A DNA stretch of 64,000 bases, taken from contig NZ_JAJFAW010000008.1 of the NCBI RefSeq assembly GCF_020711255.1, positions 1 to 64,000 on the forward strand, written 5' to 3'. The DNA is from Hymenobacter plasmatis. GTDB lineage: Bacteria; Bacteroidota; Bacteroidia; Cytophagales; Hymenobacteraceae. Positions 8,782 through 17,221 of this stretch are shown here, one piece after another. The notes under the pieces are model-generated. The model saw only the letters and a program-made list of their open reading frames with translations. It did not search any database and had not been told where the DNA came from. Every line of letters begins with the position of its first letter. The first letter of the stretch is position 1. The position numbers were made by a program, and so were the translations under genes.

Positions 8782-10203
8782 TTGCAGCTAATCCGCCGCT
8801 TCCAATACATCAAGCTCATCGCCGCCGACTTTGGGGCGGCTCTGGTGGCATGGATGTGTTTTTACCTCGTGCGCAAATATTTGCTCAACGAGCTCACCGG
8901 CTACCGTTTCACCGAGGGCGTGCTCTTCGACCTCACCGGCTCGGCGATGTTCATCGCAGTGTTCTGGACCGTGCTCTACAGCCTCGTGGGCGAGTACCGC
9001 GATATCTACCGCAAGTCGCGCCTGGCCGAAATCCTGCGGTTGGCGCAGGTTTCGGCGCTGGGGGCGGTGGTTATTTTCTTCACCCTGCTGCTCGACGACC
9101 AGGGCGTGGTGAACTATCGGGCCTACTATAAAACCTTCACGGCGTACTACCTGCTGCACTTTTTTATCACAGGCTTCCTGCGAACCTGGGCCGTGACCAG
9201 CGTGCAGCGCCAGATTCGCAACGGCCGCATCTTCTTCCCCACGCTGCTGGTGGGCTCTAATGTGCTGGCGCTGCATACGTTCCACGAGCTGGCCCGCACG
9301 AGCAGGCACCTGGGCTTACGCATCGTGGGTTTCGCGCCCGTGGGCGATACAATCGACCCGCGCCTGGCGGCCGAACTGCCCACGCGCGGCTCCTACCGGC
9401 GCCTGCGGGCATTGGTGCGGGCCCTCAAAATTGAGCAGGTCGTCATTGCCATCGAGCCCAGCGAGCACCGCCAAATTGAAGATATTCTGGCACTGCTCGA
9501 AGGCACTACGGCCCGGGTGAGCATCCTGCCCGACCTGTACCAGATGCTGCTGGGCTCGGTGAAAGTGCACCACTTGTTTGGCACCCCGCTGATTGAAATC
9601 AAGCAGGACCTGCTGCCGGTATGGCAGCAAGTGCTGAAGCGGGCCATTGATATCCTGGGCTCGGCGCTGTTTATGCTGCTGGCATGCTGGGTGTATGCGT
9701 TCACGGCCCTAATGGTGAAGCTGTCGTCGCCGGGCCCGGTATTTTACCGGCAGGACCGGATTGGGATAAACGGCCACCCGTTCCGCATTATTAAGTTTCG
9801 CTCCATGTTTGTGGACGCCGAGAAGCTGGGCCCCTCGCTGAGCTCTGACAATGACCCCCGCATTACGAAGTGGGGCCGCTTTATGCGCAAGGTGCGCCTC
9901 GATGAGCTGCCGCAGTTCTGGAACGTGCTCAAGGGCGACATGAGCATCGTGGGGCCGCGCCCGGAGCGCCAGTTTTTCATCGACCAGATTGTCAAAATCG
10001 CGCCGCATTACCGCCACCTGCACCGCGTGCGCCCGGGCCTGACATCGCTGGGGCAGGTGAAATACGGCTACGCCGAAACCGTGGAGCAAATGGTAGAACG
10101 GCTCAAATTCGACATTCTCTATATCGAAAATATGAGTTTGGCGATGGATTTTCGGGTGGTACTCTACACCCTGAAAATCATCCTGGAAGGCCGGGGAAAG
10201 TAG
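8782..10203 (+). CDS. Polyprenyl-phosphate sugar phosphotransferase (WcaJ/WbaP type)
   Basis: This 473-residue membrane enzyme transfers a sugar-1-phosphate from a nucleotide sugar to undecaprenyl phosphate, the first step of exopolysaccharide or O-unit assembly. Four to five N-terminal membrane helices (about 10-125) precede a Rossmann-like cytoplasmic domain (about 145-275), one further hydrophobic helix (KRAIDILGSALFMLLAC) and the C-terminal catalytic domain. Its hallmarks KFRSMFVDAE, RLDELPQFWNV and GDMSIVGPRPE are all intact. The start is TTG at 8782, giving MQLIRRFQYIKL. It stands alone here: no other polysaccharide genes are adjacent, so it may be a dedicated initiating transferase separate from its cluster. 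Confidence 0.93.
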   Translation: MQLIRRFQYIKLIAADFGAALVAWMCFYLVRKYLLNELTGYRFTEGVLFDLTGSAMFIAVFWTVLYSLVGEYRDIYRKSRLAEILRLAQVSALGAVVIFFTLLLDDQGVVNYRAYYKTFTAYYLLHFFITGFLRTWAVTSVQRQIRNGRIFFPTLLVGSNVLALHTFHELARTSRHLGLRIVGFAPVGDTIDPRLAAELPTRGSYRRLRALVRALKIEQVVIAIEPSEHRQIEDILALLEGTTARVSILPDLYQMLLGSVKVHHLFGTPLIEIKQDLLPVWQQVLKRAIDILGSALFMLLACWVYAFTALMVKLSSPGPVFYRQDRIGINGHPFRIIKFRSMFVDAEKLGPSLSSDNDPRITKWGRFMRKVRLDELPQFWNVLKGDMSIVGPRPERQFFIDQIVKIAPHYRHLHRVRPGLTSLGQVKYGYAETVEQMVERLKFDILYIENMSLAMDFRVVLYTLKIILEGRGK

Positions 10204-10205
10204 AA

Positions 10206-10301
10206 CGCTGCGCTTAATGAAGAATTGAGAATGAAGAATTAGGAATTGGTCGTTGGGCTAATTTTTCATTCCTAATTCTCAATTCTTCATTACGCGCAGC
10301 G
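10206..10301. repeat. Palindromic AT-rich repeat element with GC-rich ends
   Basis: The left arm (10206-10246) and right arm (10268-10301) are inverted copies. Both begin with CGCTGCGC followed by TAATGAAGAATTGAGAA, with one base mismatch, and both end in TTAGGAAT. The left arm has an extra 7 nt (TGAAGAA), itself a partial duplication. A 21-nt centre separates the arms. It sits between the sugar transferase stop and the mnmA promoter and encodes nothing. It looks like a MITE or REP-type element rather than a simple terminator. Confidence 0.8.
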
Positions 10302-10306
10302 TCAGG

Positions 10307-10314
10307 TACCTTTG
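10307..10314 (+). promoter_or_regulatory. Candidate -7 element for mnmA
   Basis: TACCTTTG is an exact TAnnTTTG match immediately after the palindromic element, 48 nt before the mnmA ATG. No clear -33 TTG is seen because the palindrome occupies that place. Confidence 0.5.
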
Positions 10315-10361
10315 CGGTTGCCAGCCGGAACCATTCAAGTCCCGGGTGAATTGCACCACCT

Positions 10362-11519
10362 ATGAATACCGAAATAAAAGGACGGGTACTAGTCGCGATG
10401 AGCGGCGGAATTGACTCAAGTGTGGCCGCTGTGCTGCTGCACGAACAAGGCTACGAAGTGGTCGGCATGACCATGAAAACCTGGGATTACGCCAGTGCGG
10501 GCGGGTCCAAAAAAGAAACCGGCTGCTGCTCGCTCGACAGCATCAACGATGCCCGCGACATTGCCGTGCAGCTCGGTTTCCCGCACTACATCATCGACAT
10601 TCGGGATGAGTTCGGCGACTTTGTCATCGACAACTTCACCGACGAATACCTCGCTGGCCGCACGCCCAATCCCTGCGTGCTCTGCAACACCCACATCAAG
10701 TGGGATGCGCTGCTGCGCCGGGCCGACCAATTGGGCTGCCAGTTTATTGCCACCGGCCACTACGCCAACATCCGCAAGGACGCCGAAACCGGTCGTTTTG
10801 TGGTGAGCAAAGGCCTGGACGAAAACAAGGACCAAAGCTATGCGCTCTGGGGCGTGAGCCAGGAGAGCCTGAGCCGCACGCTGTTCCCGCTGGGCGGCAT
10901 GCGCAAAACCGAAATCTATGACGAGGCCCGCCGGCGCGGTTTCAACGAGCTGGTGAACAAGCCCGAAAGCTACGAAATCTGCTTTATTCCGGACAACGAC
11001 TACCGGGGCTTCCTGCGCCGGCGCGTGCCGGGCCTGGAGGCCCGCGTGGCCGGCGGCAACTTCGTGACCAAAAACGGCCGCGTGATTGGCAAGCACGAAG
11101 GCTACCCGTTCTACACCATTGGGCAGCGCAAGGGCCTGGGCGTGGCGTTGGGCTACCCCGCGTTCGTGCTCGAAATTCGCCCCGATACCAACGAAGTGGT
11201 GCTGGGCAACTACGAGGAGCTGGCCAGCACGGCCACCGTGGTGGGCAAGCTGAACATGGGCAAGCTGGCCTCGCTCGAGGGCCGTGGCCTGGTGCCGGCC
11301 GTGGTAAAAGTGCGCTACAACCACGACGGCGCCTCTGCGTTTCTGGAAGAAGTAGACGGCAAAATCCGGGTGTATTTCGAAGAGCCGGTGCACGCCATCA
11401 CCCCCGGCCAGGCCGCTGTATTCTATGACGGCAACGACGTACTGGGCGGCGGCTGGATTGAGCGCCACGTAATCGGCGAATTCCCCCTACCTTTTGCTGC
11501 CGTTGAGGCTAGTGTTTAA
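10362..11519 (+). CDS. mnmA: tRNA-specific 2-thiouridylase MnmA
   Basis: MnmA installs the 2-thio group on U34 of tRNA-Lys, -Glu and -Gln, activating the base with ATP and taking sulfur from a persulfide relay. The PP-loop MSGGIDSSVAAVLL is at residues about 12-25. The catalytic cysteine pair is visible as PNPCVLCN (about residue 106) and YEICFIPDNDYRGFL (about residue 207). The central GQRKGLGVA and C-terminal beta-barrel (RVYFEEPVHAITPGQAAVFYDG) complete the usual layout, and 385 residues is the normal size. It appears to be a single-gene unit. Confidence 0.97.
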   Translation: MNTEIKGRVLVAMSGGIDSSVAAVLLHEQGYEVVGMTMKTWDYASAGGSKKETGCCSLDSINDARDIAVQLGFPHYIIDIRDEFGDFVIDNFTDEYLAGRTPNPCVLCNTHIKWDALLRRADQLGCQFIATGHYANIRKDAETGRFVVSKGLDENKDQSYALWGVSQESLSRTLFPLGGMRKTEIYDEARRRGFNELVNKPESYEICFIPDNDYRGFLRRRVPGLEARVAGGNFVTKNGRVIGKHEGYPFYTIGQRKGLGVALGYPAFVLEIRPDTNEVVLGNYEELASTATVVGKLNMGKLASLEGRGLVPAVVKVRYNHDGASAFLEEVDGKIRVYFEEPVHAITPGQAAVFYDGNDVLGGGWIERHVIGEFPLPFAAVEASV

Positions 11520-11549
11520 GTCTCTCCATTACTTCCTTTACCCGGATAT

Positions 11550-12365
11550 ATGCCTCGGATTTTATCGACTCTGAATTGGAATGTAGCGGCGTGCCGCGTT
11601 GGGCTGGCTGGTGTGGCCGTGGCCGTTGCCATGGGCTGCGCCAGCTGTAGCACCACCACCGAGCCCGCCCCCGAAACCGGCGTCGATTATTACCCTGTAG
11701 CCGTGGGCAACTTCTGGATTTACTCAGTAGTGGACACCACCTGGAGCGCCGCCTCCGGGCAGGGCTCGCAGCTGGTGGCCAGCGTGCCCACGCGCACCGT
11801 GTACCAGTTCCGGGAGAAAGTCACCGAAACCTTCACCGATGCGGCCGGCAAAACGGCTTACCGCCTGGTGCGCTCCAAGCTGGGGCCGGTGGGCACCACG
11901 TTTCAGGACGACAGCGTATTTGTGCTGAGCGCCACGCCCCAGTCCGTTGTTCTGAACCGCAACAACGCCCGCACCCTGGAGCTGATTTTCCCGGTGCGGG
12001 AAGGCCGGCTGTGGAACCTGAACGGCTACAACAACAACAGCAACGACACCATTACGGCCGAAACGCGGCGGTACAGCCTGGTGGGCAAGCCGTTTACCAC
12101 GGCCGCTACTGCAGGTGCTCCGGCCAAGGCCTACGCCGAAACGCTCACAACCACCAACACTGGCACGGCTGCCGAGAATAGCCTGGTGAAGCGCACCGGC
12201 TACCAGCAGGTTTTTGCCAAAGGAGTGGGGCCAGTGTATCGGCACCGGTTTTCGTTCCTGCCTTATACCTACGTAGCTTCGACTGGAAACCAAGTGTATC
12301 CTCCCGGTTCATATTCCGTGGGCTTCTCGCGTACCGAGACCCTTATCGATTACGGCCCGCGCTAG
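11550..12365 (+). CDS. Probable exported lipoprotein, function unknown
   Basis: The 271-residue product has a hydrophobic N-terminal segment (about 13-30) ending in a Cys-rich AMGCASCS stretch, which suggests lipid attachment though the lipobox is imperfect. The mature part begins with the pattern YYPVAVGNFWIYSVVDT, seen in uncharacterised Bacteroidetes secreted proteins, and then forms alternating strands with many Thr, Ser and Asn. No catalytic motif is visible. It lies 30 nt after mnmA and 39 nt before the secreted subtilase, and its stop codon is inside a terminator hairpin. Confidence 0.75.
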   Translation: MPRILSTLNWNVAACRVGLAGVAVAVAMGCASCSTTTEPAPETGVDYYPVAVGNFWIYSVVDTTWSAASGQGSQLVASVPTRTVYQFREKVTETFTDAAGKTAYRLVRSKLGPVGTTFQDDSVFVLSATPQSVVLNRNNARTLELIFPVREGRLWNLNGYNNNSNDTITAETRRYSLVGKPFTTAATAGAPAKAYAETLTTTNTGTAAENSLVKRTGYQQVFAKGVGPVYRHRFSFLPYTYVASTGNQVYPPGSYSVGFSRTETLIDYGPR

Positions 12366-12382
12366 GCGGGCTGCTTTTTTTC
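12355..12382 (+). terminator. Intrinsic terminator overlapping the lipoprotein stop codon
   Basis: GCCCGC and GCGGGC pair around a GCTAG loop that includes the TAG stop, followed by TGCTTTTTTTCTTTT. Confidence 0.7.
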
Positions 12383-12404
12383 TTTTCAGGTAATACGGTC
12401 TAGA

Positions 12405-14105
12405 ATGGTGCCCACAACTATTGGTAAATGGCTGTCTTTGGCTCTGGTAGCCGGCGCGCTGCAGGTATTGGCGGCAGCGCCGGTCGCGGCGCAAGGCACC
12501 GTGCGCCGCCATTTAATTTATTTCCGCGATAAGGCAGGCACCCCGTTCACCGTTGGCAAACCCGAGCAGTTTCTCTCGGCCCGGTCACTCGCGCGGCGTA
12601 GCCGGCAGGGCATTGCCATTCTGCCCCGCGACCTGCCCGTTAGCCCAACTTACGTGAGCCAGGTGCGGGGCGTGGCCGGCAGCCCGCAGGTGCTTTACAC
12701 CTCGCGCTGGTTCAATGCCGCCGTGGTTTCCTGCGATTCTCTCACGCTGGGCCGTATCAAGGCCTTGCCCGCCGTGCGCAGTGCCGCCACGCTCAACCGC
12801 AGCTTCCAGCCCGTGGCTCCTACGCCGGCCCCTGTGCAGGTAACTGCGAATGCAGCCAGCAACCCGCAGACCAAACGCGCCCAATACGGCTCGGCTTATC
12901 GCCAGAATGAGCAGATTGGTGCGCTGGCCATGCACGAGGCCGGGTATCGCGGCGAAGGCATGCAGATTGCCGTTTTCGATGCCGGCTTCCCGGGTGTGGA
13001 CCTTATTGCGGCCTTGCAGCCGCTGTACCAGGAAAAGCGCTTGGTGAGCACCCGCAACTTCGTGGATGGCGGCACCAGCGTGTACCAGCGCAGCAGCCAC
13101 GGCACCAATTGCCTGTCGGCAATGGCCGGCAACCAGACCGGGTTCTACATAGGCAGCGCTCCCAAAGCCACCTTTCACCTCTGCATTACGGAGGACGTCA
13201 ATTCCGAGCACCCCATCGAAGAAGCCAACTGGCTGGCCGCCGCCGAGTACGCCGATTCGGCGGGCGTGGACATCATCAGCTCTTCCCTGGGCTACACTAC
13301 TTTCGACGCGCCCTCGAAATCTTACACCTACGCCGACATGAACGGCCGCACCGCCATTAGCTCGCGGGCCGCTACCATGGCCGCCCGGGTGGGCATTCTG
13401 GTGGTGAATGCCGCCGGCAACGAAGGCGACGACCCATGGCACTACGTTTCGGCGCCTGCCGATGCGGATTCCATTATGTCGGTAGGGGCCGTCGATTCGT
13501 TGGGCAACCACGCCAACTTCAGCTCCTATGGCCCCACGGCCGATGGGCGCATCAAGCCCACGCTCTCGGCCATGGGGCGCGCTTCGGCCGTGCTGGCTCC
13601 CAATGGGGCGGCTTTCCGGGGCAGCGGCACTTCCTATGCCTGCCCCATTCTGGCGGGTATGGTAGCCGGGTTCTGGCAAGCCAACCCCACGCTCACGGCC
13701 CAACAAGTAATCACAGCATTGCGCAGCACCGCCTCGCAGGCCTCCGCACCGGATAATGTACTGGGCTACGGCATTCCCAATTTCGTAAAGGCCTACAACG
13801 CCCAACACACCAGCGCCCCGCTCGACCCAAACGGCCAGCTGCCCGGCGATGGCGACGCCCTGACGCTGTTTCCAAATCCCACCGGCGACGGACCCGTTAT
13901 GCTGTTCTTGCCCTCGCCGATGCGCGGCCAGCCTTTGCTGGTGCGCGTGGTAGATGCGCGCGGCGCTCTGGTAGCTGAGCAGCAGCTGGCGGCGGTGGCA
14001 GGCAGCCGCACCCCGCTCCAGTTGGGCCGGTTGGCCAAGGGCGTTTACATCTGCGAAGTAAGCGCGGGCACTACCCGACGCTCGGTAAAATTTGTACAGC
14101 TCTAA
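12405..14105 (+). CDS. Secreted subtilisin-family (S8) protease with T9SS C-terminal domain
   Basis: This 566-residue protein has a signal peptide (core LSLALVAGALQVLAAAPVAAQ) and a propeptide-like region to about residue 150. The catalytic triad of S8 proteases is visible: Asp192 in VFDAGFPGV, His232 in SSHGTNCLSAMAG and Ser410 in GSGTSYACPILAGMV, with the oxyanion Asn near 339 (NAAGNEG). The last 80 residues (LFPNPTGDGPV ... LAKGVYICEV) match the type A T9SS sorting domain, so the enzyme should be exported across the outer membrane and attached or released. It is the second T9SS protease in the window. Confidence 0.93.
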   Translation: MVPTTIGKWLSLALVAGALQVLAAAPVAAQGTVRRHLIYFRDKAGTPFTVGKPEQFLSARSLARRSRQGIAILPRDLPVSPTYVSQVRGVAGSPQVLYTSRWFNAAVVSCDSLTLGRIKALPAVRSAATLNRSFQPVAPTPAPVQVTANAASNPQTKRAQYGSAYRQNEQIGALAMHEAGYRGEGMQIAVFDAGFPGVDLIAALQPLYQEKRLVSTRNFVDGGTSVYQRSSHGTNCLSAMAGNQTGFYIGSAPKATFHLCITEDVNSEHPIEEANWLAAAEYADSAGVDIISSSLGYTTFDAPSKSYTYADMNGRTAISSRAATMAARVGILVVNAAGNEGDDPWHYVSAPADADSIMSVGAVDSLGNHANFSSYGPTADGRIKPTLSAMGRASAVLAPNGAAFRGSGTSYACPILAGMVAGFWQANPTLTAQQVITALRSTASQASAPDNVLGYGIPNFVKAYNAQHTSAPLDPNGQLPGDGDALTLFPNPTGDGPVMLFLPSPMRGQPLLVRVVDARGALVAEQQLAAVAGSRTPLQLGRLAKGVYICEVSAGTTRRSVKFVQL

Positions 14106-14118
14106 GTGCAGATACATG

Positions 14119-14154
14119 CATAAAAAAAGGCGCTGAAAAGTGCCTTTTTTTATG
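14119..14154. terminator. Intrinsic terminator after the subtilase gene
   Basis: A perfect 13-bp stem (CATAAAAAAAGGC at 14119-14131 with its complement at 14142-14154) encloses a 10-nt loop. The A/T tails give a T-run on both strands. Confidence 0.85.
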
Positions 14155-14238
14155 CGCCTACCGTAATATATCAGCTTGTTTTAGAGGTCGATATTTCGTA
14201 ATTTTAAACCGTAAATTAACCCCATTTTCTTGCAGTAT

Positions 14239-14562
14239 ATGTTGCAAATGATGATTTCCAAGCGCATCGGGCGCCGCCAGTTTCACTTCACCGTTCAAGG
14301 CAATAATTTCCACGAAACCGTAGCTGAATACGACCGGCTTAGCTTCCCCGACGTGCCCAACTGTGGCCTCTGCGGCTCCGATAATCTGGACCTGACCAGC
14401 CGCGTGGCCATGGACAAATTCAAGTACACTTCGGTGCGGTGCATGGACTGCCGCGCCGACTTAACCTTCGGCAAAACCCAAAAAGACGACCAGACCGTGT
14501 TTTTGCGCCGCCGCGAAGGCGGTGAGCTCGACTGGAAAGCCCTGGAAAAGGCCGACCGCTAA
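14239..14562 (+). CDS. Small zinc-ribbon protein of unknown function
   Basis: The protein (107 residues from ATG 14239; TTG 14230 and ATG 14248 or 14251 are alternatives) contains two CxxC knuckles, CGLCG and CMDC, spaced as in a zinc ribbon. The N-terminal half reads as a beta-rich segment (GRRQFHFTVQGNNFHETV). The end, after LTFGKTQKDDQ, is charged. A similar arrangement occurs in small proteins that bind nucleic acid, but there is no direct evidence for that here. It is flanked by terminators on both sides and so forms its own transcription unit; TAATTTTA upstream (about 14200) resembles a -7 element. Confidence 0.7.
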   Translation: MLQMMISKRIGRRQFHFTVQGNNFHETVAEYDRLSFPDVPNCGLCGSDNLDLTSRVAMDKFKYTSVRCMDCRADLTFGKTQKDDQTVFLRRREGGELDWKALEKADR

Positions 14563-14594
14563 TCATTCCACACCCTTTCTGGTTACTCAACACG

Positions 14595-14626
14595 AACGGC
14601 ACCCTGGCCCCGGGGTGCCGTTCTTT
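14595..14626 (+). terminator. Terminator-like hairpin after the zinc-ribbon gene
   Basis: A perfect 10-bp stem (AACGGCACCC/GGGTGCCGTT) with an 8-nt loop is followed by the broken T-run CTTTG. Confidence 0.65.
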
Positions 14627-14673
14627 GTGTAAGAAACCGTGGCAGCTGCCACCCATGTCTAAATCTGCAATAC

Positions 14674-15264
14674 ATGTTTACTGGAATTATTGAAGCCCTG
14701 GGCACCATTGTCGCCGTAGATACCCAAGGCAGCAACCGCCATTTTACCGTCGCCTCGCCCTTTGCCGCCGAACTGAAAATTGACCAGAGCGTGGCTCACG
14801 ATGGCGTATGTCTTACCGTGGTGGCGGTGGATGCAGCGGCCGGGACCCACGTGGTAACGGCCATCGACGAAACCATGCGCGTGACCAACCTGAGCCAGTG
14901 GCAGCCCGGGCGCCACGTAAACCTGGAACGCTGCCTGGCCGCCACTGGCCGCTTCGACGGCCACATTGTGCAGGGCCACGTCGATGCCACCGCTACCTGC
15001 CTTAGCGTGACCGACCAGCAGGGGTCGTGGCTGTTCCGCTTCGGGCACGCGCCCGGCCCGGGACGCCTCACCGTCGAGAAAGGCTCGATTTGTGTGAATG
15101 GCACCAGCCTGACCTGCTTCGAAAGCACCGATGACGGCTTCACCGTTGCCATCATTCCCTACACCTACGAGCACACCAGCTTTCAGCAGCTGCAAGCGGG
15201 CGAAACCGTGAACCTGGAATTTGATATCGTGGGCAAATACGTGGCGAAGCTGCTGGGCAAATAG
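14674..15264 (+). CDS. ribE: Riboflavin synthase, alpha subunit
   Basis: Riboflavin synthase dismutates two 6,7-dimethyl-8-ribityllumazine molecules into riboflavin and a pyrimidine product. The invariant N-terminus MFTGIIEALG is present, and the 196-residue protein shows the two internally repeated lumazine-binding barrels (about 1-97 and 98-190), each with a 'V..NG..LT' or 'AHDGVCLTV' loop (SICVNGTSLTC in the second). DGHIVQGHVDAT links the repeats. No other rib gene or FMN riboswitch is visible nearby. Confidence 0.95.
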   Translation: MFTGIIEALGTIVAVDTQGSNRHFTVASPFAAELKIDQSVAHDGVCLTVVAVDAAAGTHVVTAIDETMRVTNLSQWQPGRHVNLERCLAATGRFDGHIVQGHVDATATCLSVTDQQGSWLFRFGHAPGPGRLTVEKGSICVNGTSLTCFESTDDGFTVAIIPYTYEHTSFQQLQAGETVNLEFDIVGKYVAKLLGK

Positions 15265-15327
15265 CCCGAAAACCTGGGCCGCATCCCTGCGTAGGATATA
15301 TATCCTTCCACGTAACCAGATTTCAGC

Positions 15328-15528
15328 ATGTCTAAGCGTGAATTAATTGAGCCCAACGAAGGCGATAAGCGGTACATTCGGCGCGATGAAGACGGCCAGA
15401 TTGAGCAGTCCGTCGACCTGAACCGTTCCTTATCGCAAGACGATAAGCACAACTCCAGAAAGACCAGCAAACCCGGCCAAGGCGATAAAGGCGACGGCCA
15501 CACGGGAAACCGGAAAGCTCCAAAGTAA
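15328..15528 (+). CDS. Small, very hydrophilic protein of unknown function
   Basis: The 66-residue product is rich in Asp, Lys, Arg, Ser and Gln and has no hydrophobic segment, so it is probably disordered and cytoplasmic. The core KRELIEPNEGDKRYIRRDEDG looks conserved-style and is followed by a basic, Gly-rich tail. It has a good ATG, occupies the space between ribE and a strong terminator, and no other frame is coding there, so I consider it a real gene. I do not recognise its function. Confidence 0.6.
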   Translation: MSKRELIEPNEGDKRYIRRDEDGQIEQSVDLNRSLSQDDKHNSRKTSKPGQGDKGDGHTGNRKAPK

Positions 15529-15548
15529 AATCAGCTCAACAAACTGTA

Positions 15549-15587
15549 AAAAAGGCCTCACGGAATTTATCCATGAGGCCTTTTTCT
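15549..15587. terminator. Bidirectional terminator
   Basis: A perfect 12-bp stem (AAAAAGGCCTCA/TGAGGCCTTTTT) with a 13-nt loop separates the small hydrophilic gene from the convergent PAP2 gene. Confidence 0.85.
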
Positions 15588-15616
15588 ATTTGCGGAAGTG
15601 AGGATTGAGGCTCAGC

Positions 15617-16192
15617 TCAAGTTGAAGATTTCAACGTGTGCGACCATCTTTGGTAGGCCGTTGCGGCTGCCCAGCCCAACAAGGCACCTACGGCGGCGCC
15701 GCCCAGTACATCGGTAGGGTAGTGAGCGCCGAGGTACATGCGGCTATAGGAGAGCAGGCCCGCCCACAGAAACACCGCCATCTTAGCTACCCGGAAACGA
15801 CCCGCCGGCAGCACAATGGCCAGAAAAACAGCCAGGGCAAAGGAGTTGGCCGCGTGCGACGACAGAAATCCAAACTGGCCCCCACAGCCGTCGGGCAGGT
15901 GCAGTAGGGGCGCCAGGCCAGCGTCGTGGCAGGGGCGGGGCCGCGCAAAAAAAGGCTTAAACAAGCGGCTGGTGATGCTGTCTGCCAGCGTAATGGCCAG
16001 AATCAGCAGCGGCAGGAGCAGGATGGCCGGGCGCCGGAACAGGTAAATCAGCCCAATTATCAGCAGGCCATAAACCGGAAACCAAGTGTACCGGTCCGAT
16101 GCCGTCACCATCAGCGCGTCCAAGGCTGGGGTGTGGGCCCGGTTGATAGCCAGGAGCAGCTCAACGTCGAGGGAGCGTAGGTACTCAAGCAT
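15617..16192 (-). CDS. PAP2-family membrane phosphatase
   Basis: The 191-residue integral membrane protein has about five to six helices and the three phosphatase motifs: KPFFARPRP, SSHAANSF (in place of the usual PSGH) and SRMYLGAHYPTDVLGG with its catalytic His and Asp. Members hydrolyse undecaprenyl pyrophosphate, phosphatidate or phosphatidylglycerol phosphate at the membrane; the exact substrate is not readable. Its start overlaps the 3' end of hemF by 8 nt, implying translational coupling. Confidence 0.88.
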   Translation of the reverse strand: MLEYLRSLDVELLLAINRAHTPALDALMVTASDRYTWFPVYGLLIIGLIYLFRRPAILLLPLLILAITLADSITSRLFKPFFARPRPCHDAGLAPLLHLPDGCGGQFGFLSSHAANSFALAVFLAIVLPAGRFRVAKMAVFLWAGLLSYSRMYLGAHYPTDVLGGAAVGALLGWAAATAYQRWSHTLKSST

Positions 16193-17111
16193 GGGCCAGC
16201 CAGTCTACCCCCTTGCGCAGCCAGGCCAGCGTAGTGGCTTCCGGCGAGCCGGGGGCGGGTGGGGGGGGATTGTAAGCCCAGCCCGTGCGCGGCGGCAAGC
16301 TCATCAGGATGGACTCGGTGCGGCCGCCGGTTTCGAGGCCAAAGCGGGTGCCGCGGTCAAAGGCCAGGTTGAACTCGGCATAGCGGGCGCGGCGCAGTGT
16401 CTGCCAGTTTTCTTCGCGCTCGGTGAAGGGAAGCGCGTGGTTTTCGGCCATAAGCTCGGTGTAGAAGGGGCCGAACAGCTCGGCCACGTCCTGCACAAAA
16501 CGGAACAGCTCCTCGGCCGAGCCGTCCTGGCCCACGGTCAGGCGGTCGAAAAAGATGCCGCCGACGCCGCGGGTTTCCTGGCGGTGGGGCAGAAAGAAAT
16601 AGTCGTCGGCCCAGCGGGTGAATTTGGGGTAGTAAGCGGGGTTGTGGCGGTCGCACACTTCGCGCAGGCGCTGGTGAAAGCGGCGGGCCTGGGCTTCGTC
16701 CACGTAAATGGGCGTCAGGTCGATGCCGCCGCCAAACCAGGCTTCGCCATTGCCAGCCTCAAAATATCGCACGTTCATGTGGATGATGGGCACGCGAGGG
16801 CTGCGCGGGTGCAGCACCACGCTCACCCCGGTAGCATAAAAGGAAGGGTCGGGCATGTGCAGCTGCCGGGCGGCGGCTTCGCTCATCTGGCCCCACACGG
16901 CCGAGAACCCCACGCCGCCTTTTTCGAGGATGCGGCCATTTTCCAGCACTTTGGAGCGGCCTCCGCCACCGCCTTCGCGCTGCCAGGCATCGGTGAGAAA
17001 ATGGGCGGGGCCGCCATCGGAGGCTTCGAGCTGCTGGCACAGACGCAGCTGAAAATCAGCGAGCCAGGTTTCTATTTCGGGGCGGATGGTAGGGGAGGGA
17101 ATTGCAGGCAC
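16185..17111 (-). CDS. hemF: Oxygen-dependent coproporphyrinogen III oxidase
   Basis: HemF oxidatively decarboxylates coproporphyrinogen III to protoporphyrinogen IX with molecular oxygen, in the cytoplasm. The family signatures are clear: FSAVWGQM, PIIHMNVRYFE, WFGGGIDLTPIYVDE and DYFFLPHRQETRGVGGIFFD, and the end GWAYNPPPPAPGSPE. The 308-residue size is normal. The start is GTG at 17111. A TATCTTTG element about 87 nt upstream would drive hemF and the overlapping PAP2 gene, back to back with the promoter of the E1 gene. Confidence 0.96.
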   Translation of the reverse strand: MPAIPSPTIRPEIETWLADFQLRLCQQLEASDGGPAHFLTDAWQREGGGGGRSKVLENGRILEKGGVGFSAVWGQMSEAAARQLHMPDPSFYATGVSVVLHPRSPRVPIIHMNVRYFEAGNGEAWFGGGIDLTPIYVDEAQARRFHQRLREVCDRHNPAYYPKFTRWADDYFFLPHRQETRGVGGIFFDRLTVGQDGSAEELFRFVQDVAELFGPFYTELMAENHALPFTEREENWQTLRRARYAEFNLAFDRGTRFGLETGGRTESILMSLPPRTGWAYNPPPPAPGSPEATTLAWLRKGVDWLAHA

Positions 17112-17197
17112 GAGAAGTTAACCGCCGGGGGCGCAGAAGATTTTGCGGAAACAATGCCGCCATTAGGGCCGAAGCTAGCGGGTGGGCATTGGCTCGG

Positions 17198-17205
17198 CAA
17201 AGATA
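17198..17205 (-). promoter_or_regulatory. -7 element of hemF
   Basis: TATCTTTG on the minus strand is an exact TAnnTTTG match in the 142-bp divergent spacer between hemF and the E1 fusion gene. Confidence 0.5.
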
Positions 17206-17221
17206 CGGGCGCGGGAGGGGC

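Noticed and set aside
10416..11468. A 350-codon frame antisense to mnmA
   Set aside because: MnmA motifs are intact on the plus strand and the antisense product shows no family motif.
12585..14117. A 510-codon frame antisense to the subtilase gene
   Set aside because: It mirrors the protease reading frame and has no recognisable domain, while the sense strand has a complete catalytic triad and T9SS tail.
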